Origin: Myxococcota bacterium
GTDB lineage: Bacteria > Myxococcota > Polyangia > GCA-2747355 > JAKLHH01
Reading direction: 5' to 3'
Assembly (NCBI GenBank): GCA_022710245.1
Contig: JAKLHH010000188.1
Location: 1-9,864 of the forward strand
Length of the DNA stretch: 9,864 nt
Under the pieces are notes generated by a model. The model did not search any database. It had not been told where the DNA came from and saw nothing but the letters and a program-made list of their open reading frames with translations. The position numbers and the translations under genes were made by a program. Shown here piece by piece: positions 6,551 to 9,864 of the stretch (the stretch's first letter is position 1; the number at the start of each line of letters is the position of its first letter).

Positions 6551-7300
6551 ATGATGTTGCAGAACAAGGTGGCGATCGTGACCGGCTCCAGCCGCGGCAT
6601 CGGCGCGGCGACCGCGAAGCTGCTCGCCGCCGAGGGCGCCCGCGTCACCGTCAACTACACCAAGGCGCGCGAGGCCGGCGAGCAGGTGGTGGCCGAGATC
6701 ACGCGGGCCGGCGGCCGCGCCGTCCTGGTGCAGGCCGACGTCACCCGCCGCGAGGACGTGACGGCGCTGGTGCAGCGCACCGAGGCCGAGCTCGGCCCCG
6801 TCGACATCCTGGTCAACAACGCCGGCATCGGCTTCCCGGTCAAGCCCTTCGTCGAGTACCGCTGGGAGGACTTCGAGCAGAAGCTCCTCGGCGAGATGAA
6901 GGCGAGCTTCTTCTGCTGCCAGGCGGTGGCCGAGGGGATGGCCAAGCGGCGGAGCGGCACCATCGTCAACGTGAGCAGCGGGCTCTCCCGCGTCCCCGGG
7001 CCGGGCTTCGTCGCGCACACCAGCGCCAAGTCGGCGCTCGACGCCTTCTCCAAGGCGCTCGCGCTCGAGCTCGGCCCGCTGGGGATCCGCGTCAACGTGG
7101 TCGCCCCTGGCCTCACGGCCACCGACGCCACCGCCTGGGCGCCCGCGGCGATGAAGGAGGCCATCGCGGCGCACACGCCGCTCCGGCGCATCGGGCAGCC
7201 CGAGGACATCGCGGGGGCCATCCTGTTCTACTGCGTCGACGCCTCGCGCTTCGTCAGCGGGACCTACCTGCCGGTCTCCGGCGGGAGCCAGATGCCCTGA
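6551..7300 (+). CDS. Short-chain dehydrogenase/reductase-like protein with altered active site
   Basis: Classical SDR (Rossmann) protein of 249 residues, the size of FabG-type NAD(P)H-dependent reductases. The cofactor site is intact: TGSSRGIG (11-18), an acidic residue in QADVTRRED, and NNAG in DILVNNAGIGF. Catalytic positions are not: the Ser is kept (S143, 13 residues before the Tyr position) and so is Lys (K160), but the Tyr of YxxxK is His156 (HTSAK) and the Asn before the LxG/KxxF helix aligns with Glu115 (GEMKASFF). The C-terminal features GIRVNVVAPGL, a PLRRIGQPEDIA helix and VSGTYLPVSGG are typical. It could be a reductase with unusual acid-base chemistry or a binding protein. The ATG at 6551 has AGGAG 8 bases upstream. 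It is divergent from the radical SAM gene; no substrate is suggested by context. Confidence 0.93.
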   Translation: MMLQNKVAIVTGSSRGIGAATAKLLAAEGARVTVNYTKAREAGEQVVAEITRAGGRAVLVQADVTRREDVTALVQRTEAELGPVDILVNNAGIGFPVKPFVEYRWEDFEQKLLGEMKASFFCCQAVAEGMAKRRSGTIVNVSSGLSRVPGPGFVAHTSAKSALDAFSKALALELGPLGIRVNVVAPGLTATDATAWAPAAMKEAIAAHTPLRRIGQPEDIAGAILFYCVDASRFVSGTYLPVSGGSQMP

Positions 7301-7306
7301 CGCGCT

Positions 7307-7365
7307 CTCCTGATCGAGGCCCCGCTCAGCCCGGCTCCTGATCGAGGCCCCGCTCAGCCCGGCTC
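7307..7365. repeat. 28-bp tandem duplication at a tail-to-tail junction
   Basis: Two perfect, adjacent 28-bp copies (7307-7334 and 7335-7362) begin with CTCCTGATCGAGG, plus three further matching bases (7363-7365). The second copy contains the last two codons and stop of the minus-strand response regulator, and the first copy repeats them exactly 28 bases further downstream. The duplicate lies in the short gap after the SDR stop (7300). Perfect identity suggests a recent slippage event. Confidence 0.9.
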
Positions 7366-7890
7366 GGAGCAGACGCTGTGCAGCGGGAGCGGGGTGGGCG
7401 CGGCGCGACGCAGGCACTCCTCGACGGTCTCGCGGAAGGCGAGCACGTCGAAGGGCTTCTCGACGAACGCCATGCACCCCGCGTCGAGGCTCCGCTCCCG
7501 CTCGCTGCGCATCACGCAGGCGCTCACCGCGATGATCGGGATCTGACGCAGGTCCGGGTCGGCACGCAGCCGCCGGGCCACCCCGAGGCCGTCGAGGAGC
7601 GGGAGGTCGAGGTCGAGGAGGACGAGCGCGGGCCGGCGCTCGCGGACCAGGTCAAGGCCGGCGAGCCCGTCGGCGGCGCCCACCACGGTGAAGCGCCCGG
7701 TCGTCTCCAGCACCCACTGCACCAGGCGCAGGTTGTCGGGGCTGTCCTCCAGGTAGACGACCAGCCGCGGCGCCTCGGCTGACGCGCCACGCGCCTCGGC
7801 GGGTGTGGCTGGCGCCTGCGGCGCCTCGGCTGGTGCGACCGGCGCCTCCAGCGACGACGGGACCCCTGGCTCGCCCGGCGCCTCGCTCAT
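7354..7890 (-). CDS. Single-domain response regulator (receiver) with Ala/Pro tail
   Basis: Phosphorylation-controlled signalling protein of 178 residues. Residues 1-41 are an Ala/Pro/Glu-rich, probably disordered tail; 43-163 form one receiver domain: acidic pair E48-D49 in VVYLEDSPDN, phosphoacceptor D93 in LLDLDLPLLDG, the Ser of AVSA (S123) and K145 in VEKPFD. No output domain follows; the C-terminus ends in about 15 loose residues. The LEDSPDN start and DLP around the Asp resemble DivK/CheY-like stand-alone receivers that work by protein-protein contact. The ATG at 7890 overlaps the upstream lipoprotein stop as ATGA, so translation is likely coupled. No histidine kinase is in the window. 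An upstream extension would run through the lipoprotein gene in another frame and is unlikely. Confidence 0.92.
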   Translation of the reverse strand: MSEAPGEPGVPSSLEAPVAPAEAPQAPATPAEARGASAEAPRLVVYLEDSPDNLRLVQWVLETTGRFTVVGAADGLAGLDLVRERRPALVLLDLDLPLLDGLGVARRLRADPDLRQIPIIAVSACVMRSERERSLDAGCMAFVEKPFDVLAFRETVEECLRRAAPTPLPLHSVCSEPG

Positions 7891-8354
7891 CCGCCCTCCG
7901 CGCGATGGAGCAGGAAGAGGCCGTAGAGGTCGTTCCCGCGCAGCACCCGGAGCTCCACGTGGTCGTCGGAGAAGAGGCTGATGAGGAGCAGCGCCGGCGC
8001 GCCCGTGGGGTCGCTCGCGAGCGGCGCGAAGAAGACGTACGAGCGCAGCGGCGAGCCGTCGAAGGTGAGCGAGGCGAGCGCGTCGTTGGCGAGCTTCGTC
8101 ACCCGCGTGAGGTGGGTCTGCTTGAAGGCGCCGTCGCTCGTCGTCAGGACCGCCGTCGCGGTGCGGAGGTCGAGGTTGTCGAGGGCGAGCGGAGAGACCT
8201 GGGTGTCGGCGCCGAAGCCCTGGCGCACCGGCTCCTCGACCACCACGCCGCCGCTCCAGCTCCCGGCGAAGCTGCGGAGGTCGACGCAGCCGCCGAGGAG
8301 CAGCCCGAGGGCGAGCAGCGCGAGCAGGCGAGGCGGGTGTGACCGGGCTCTCAT
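7887..8354 (-). CDS. Small lipoprotein of unknown function
   Basis: A 155-residue protein with a textbook lipoprotein signal: basic start MRARSHPPR, hydrophobic LLALLALGLLL, and lipobox LLGGC with Cys23 as the lipidated residue. The mature part (VDLRSFAGSWSGGVV...) is beta-rich, with LDNLDLRTATAVLTT, a SYVFFAPLAS strand and a C-terminal LLISLFSDDHVELRVLRG segment. The 'SFAGSWSG' opening resembles lipocalin-like or META-type small lipoproteins, but I cannot assign a family. An open frame continues upstream, yet the start at 8354 fits the signal peptide. It lacks a Shine-Dalgarno sequence and has a -10-like box 8 bases before the ATG. Its stop overlaps the start of the response regulator gene, forming a two-gene operon that suggests the two products act in one envelope-related process. 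Confidence 0.85.
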   Translation of the reverse strand: MRARSHPPRLLALLALGLLLGGCVDLRSFAGSWSGGVVVEEPVRQGFGADTQVSPLALDNLDLRTATAVLTTSDGAFKQTHLTRVTKLANDALASLTFDGSPLRSYVFFAPLASDPTGAPALLLISLFSDDHVELRVLRGNDLYGLFLLHRAEGG

Positions 8355-8362
8355 CGCGCCTG

Positions 8363-8391
8363 AAGTTAGCACGACCGCGGAGCCGTTTGAA
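8363..8391 (-). promoter_or_regulatory. Candidate promoter of the lipoprotein-receiver operon, leaderless-type
   Basis: On the minus strand TTCAAA (8391-8386, 4 of 6 to -35), a 17-base spacer, then TAACTT (8368-8363, a TAnnnT box) and 8 bases later the ATG at 8354. The 8-base gap holds CAGGCGCG, too short for a leader with a proper ribosome binding site. The spacing repeats that of the PilZ gene start. This is a sequence match only. Confidence 0.4.
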
Positions 8392-8490
8392 ATGCGCTTG
8401 CCGGCCCGGCCGCGGCGCGACGCGGCACGGCGCGGCGCCCGGCCGCTCGTCTTGACTCCGCCGTCGCTCCTGCGGCACGCTCGTCCCCGC

Positions 8491-9864
8491 ATGGAGCACG
8501 CTCACCCCCCCTCGCCCGGCGCGCGCTCCGCTCCGCTCTGCTTGTTGGTCGCGGCAGCTGCGCCCGACCGCCGTACCCACGGGCGCACCTGGGCGGCGCC
8601 GCGACGAATTTGCCCTTCATCGCGGAGCCTCCGAAGGAGGCGAGCAGGGCAAATTCTGCTCGGCCTCGTGCTCCTCTCGCAGCTCGCGCTCCCCGACCGA
8701 GCCGCCGCCGAGGAGGCGAGCCTCACGCCCGCGTACATCATCGAGAGGATCGAGATCCGCGGCAACACCAAGACCCGCGACTACATCATCCGGCGGGCGC
8801 TCCGGGTGAGGCCCGGCGAACGCCTCTCCGTCGACGATCCCCGCTTCGAGTTCTCGCGCTACCGCGTCCTCTCGCTCGGCTACTTCTCCGACGTGCGGCT
8901 CAAGCTGGAGAAGGGCGCCGCGCGCGGCAAGGTGGTGCTGGTCGTCGAGGTCGTCGAGCGCGGCACCATCATCCTCACCGAGCTCTTCCTCGGCAACAGC
9001 GAGGCGACCAAGGCCTGGGGCGGGCTGGGGCTGGCGGAGACCAACTTCCTCGGCCGCGGCATCACCATCGAGGGCGCCTTCCTCCTCGGCGCCGACCCCG
9101 AGGTGGAGCGGGGCAAGGTGCAGCAGTCCTACCTGCTGCGGCTGAGCAAGCGTCAGCTCTGGAACACCCCCTTCTCGCTCTCCGGCTACCTCCGCTACCT
9201 CGACGGCTGTGACTTCTTCCGCAAGTCCGGCCCCGAGTCGAGCTCCGACCCGGCCGACTTCATCTCGCTCCGCTACCGGCGCATCGGCGGCGGCCTCGGC
9301 ACCGGCTTCGACCTCGCGCGCTTCACCCGCATGTACGTCGACTACCGCGCCGAGGTGGTGCAGTCTGACGTGCCGGCCGGCGCCGTGCGGCAGGATCCTC
9401 TCGGCGGCGCCGAGCCGATCAACTTCGGCATCAGCGACGGCACCAGCGTCCTCTCCAAGCTGGGCGTCACCGTCGAACGCGACACGCGCTCCGACCCGGT
9501 GCTGCCGCAGCGGGGGAGCATCTTCACGGTGAGCGGCGAGTTCGCGAGCGGCATCCTCGGCTCGACCTACGACTTCTTCAAGCTCACCGCGCGCTACGAT
9601 CACTTCTTCCCGGTGCGCTGGGGCCACATCATCTCGCTGCAGCTCCGCGGCGGCGTCCTCTTCGGGGTGGCGCCCTTCTTCGAGAAGTTCTTCATCGGTG
9701 ACTTCAACGACCTCGTCCCCGGCCGCGCGCTGGGGCTTAACTTCTCCACCCTCCCCTCGCGGGACGTCTTCGGCACCTCGATCGACTCCAAGCGCTACGA
9801 GGAGATCGCGATCCGCACCTCGGTCGAGTACATCATCCCCTGGTTCCGCGGCGGGCGCTTCGCC
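8491..9864 (+). CDS. Omp85/BamA-like outer-membrane protein, 3'-truncated
   Basis: Beta-barrel protein of the outer-membrane assembly or translocation superfamily; the frame is open to the right edge (458 codons visible). A signal peptide has a basic RRRR (48-51 from ATG 8491), hydrophobic ILLGLVLLSQLAL (55-67) and AAA|EE cleavage (71-75). One POTRA domain follows (82-157: YIIERIEIRGNTKT...LGYFSDVRLKLE...VVLVVEVVERG). The barrel then begins with ETNFLGRG and carries the conserved RDTRSDPVLPQRG (330-342). The later segment IGDFNDLVPGRALGLNF stands where canonical members have the VRGY-type lid-lock motif. A single POTRA separates it from canonical five-POTRA BamA. The start is uncertain: ATG 8491 (and 8392) are in frame but lack ribosome binding sites, and the native start may have been disturbed by the palindrome at 8606-8656. 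Upstream, 8355-8490 is a GC-rich divergent gap with no clear rightward promoter. Confidence 0.85.
   Translation, partial: MEHAHPPSPGARSAPLCLLVAAAAPDRRTHGRTWAAPRRICPSSRSLRRRRAGQILLGLVLLSQLALPDRAAAEEASLTPAYIIERIEIRGNTKTRDYIIRRALRVRPGERLSVDDPRFEFSRYRVLSLGYFSDVRLKLEKGAARGKVVLVVEVVERGTIILTELFLGNSEATKAWGGLGLAETNFLGRGITIEGAFLLGADPEVERGKVQQSYLLRLSKRQLWNTPFSLSGYLRYLDGCDFFRKSGPESSSDPADFISLRYRRIGGGLGTGFDLARFTRMYVDYRAEVVQSDVPAGAVRQDPLGGAEPINFGISDGTSVLSKLGVTVERDTRSDPVLPQRGSIFTVSGEFASGILGSTYDFFKLTARYDHFFPVRWGHIISLQLRGGVLFGVAPFFEKFFIGDFNDLVPGRALGLNFSTLPSRDVFGTSIDSKRYEEIAIRTSVEYIIPWFRGGRFA
8606..8656. repeat. 51-bp nested palindrome at the start of the Omp85 signal peptide
   Basis: Perfect 11-bp outer arms GAATTTGCCCT (8606-8616) and AGGGCAAATTC (8646-8656) enclose an inner perfect hairpin GCCTCC-GAA-GGAGGC (8627-8641). 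The arms are conspicuously AT-richer than the surroundings. In the Omp85 frame the element encodes the arginine cluster just before the hydrophobic core of the signal peptide. It could be an inserted REP/MITE-like element, or an mRNA hairpin controlling translation of the gene. Confidence 0.65.

Noticed and set aside
5701..7341. Very long Arg/Gly-rich rightward frame across the radical SAM and SDR genes
   Set aside because: It spans two real genes on opposite strands, has extreme Arg/Gly composition and no recognisable motif.
8392..8400. ATGCGCTTG, identical to nine bases of the right arm of the 143-bp element
   Set aside because: The match stops after nine bases and no other part of the element follows, so chance in GC-rich sequence is the simplest explanation.
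8452..8457. TTGACT, five of six matches to a -35 box, upstream of the Omp85 gene
   Set aside because: No -10-like hexamer lies 16-18 bases downstream, so it is not supported as a promoter.
8617..9627. Leftward open frame of about 336 codons opposite the Omp85 gene
   Set aside because: The rightward frame carries POTRA and Omp85 signatures; the antisense frame is an Ala/Glu/Val-rich shadow.
1..9864. Search by eye for tRNA, rRNA, CRISPR repeats, transposase or integrase genes, and toxin-antitoxin or phage-defence cassettes
   Set aside because: Nothing with convincing motifs was found; the gene content is housekeeping and envelope/signalling genes with short noncoding repeats.

Overview
The window is very GC-rich (well above 65% by eye), with G/C at most third codon positions, dense short intergenic gaps and several Ala/Pro-rich linkers. 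Together with the rseP-tsaB pair, small lipoproteins with 'ACSCS' or 'LLGGC' lipoboxes, a PilZ protein, a stand-alone receiver and a single-POTRA Omp85 protein, this suggests a deltaproteobacterial or Myxococcota-like genome. The taxonomic call is an inference from content and composition; there is no rRNA or other phylogenetic marker here.

Layout. Bases 1-1625 (+) hold the 3' part of rseP (site-2 protease) followed 10 bases later by tsaB (t6A tRNA modification). Bases 1626-1809 are a noncoding tail-to-tail junction with a strong hairpin (1630-1652) and a 143-bp near-symmetric palindromic element (1660-1802). Bases 1810-4385 (-) hold a PilZ-domain protein with a repeat-rich Pro/Ala tail and, downstream, a 555-residue lipoprotein of unknown function that has its own candidate promoter. 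Bases 4386-4522 are a divergent promoter region. Bases 4523-5092 (+) hold a DUF1285-like protein, which converges on a B12-binding-type radical SAM protein (5117-6460, -). That gene is divergent from a short-chain dehydrogenase-like gene (6551-7300, +) whose active-site positions are altered. A 28-bp tandem duplication (7307-7362) sits at the next tail-to-tail junction. Bases 7354-8354 (-) hold a two-gene operon: a small lipoprotein and a single-domain response regulator, joined by an ATGA overlap. Finally, an Omp85/BamA-like outer-membrane protein (about 8491 to beyond 9864, +) runs off the right edge. A 51-bp nested palindrome falls exactly at the start of its signal peptide.

How the genes work together. 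rseP and tsaB are probably one housekeeping transcript. The PilZ protein, the lipoproteins, the response regulator and the Omp85 protein are all envelope or signalling genes, but apart from the lipoprotein-receiver overlap nothing ties them into one system. I see no complete defence, mobile or secondary-metabolite cassette. The most unusual signals are the two palindromic elements, the dehydrogenase with two substituted catalytic positions, and two genes whose -10-like boxes lie 8 bases before the ATG, a layout expected for leaderless mRNAs. No gene-free stretch exceeds 300 bases and I saw no RNA gene or CRISPR array.
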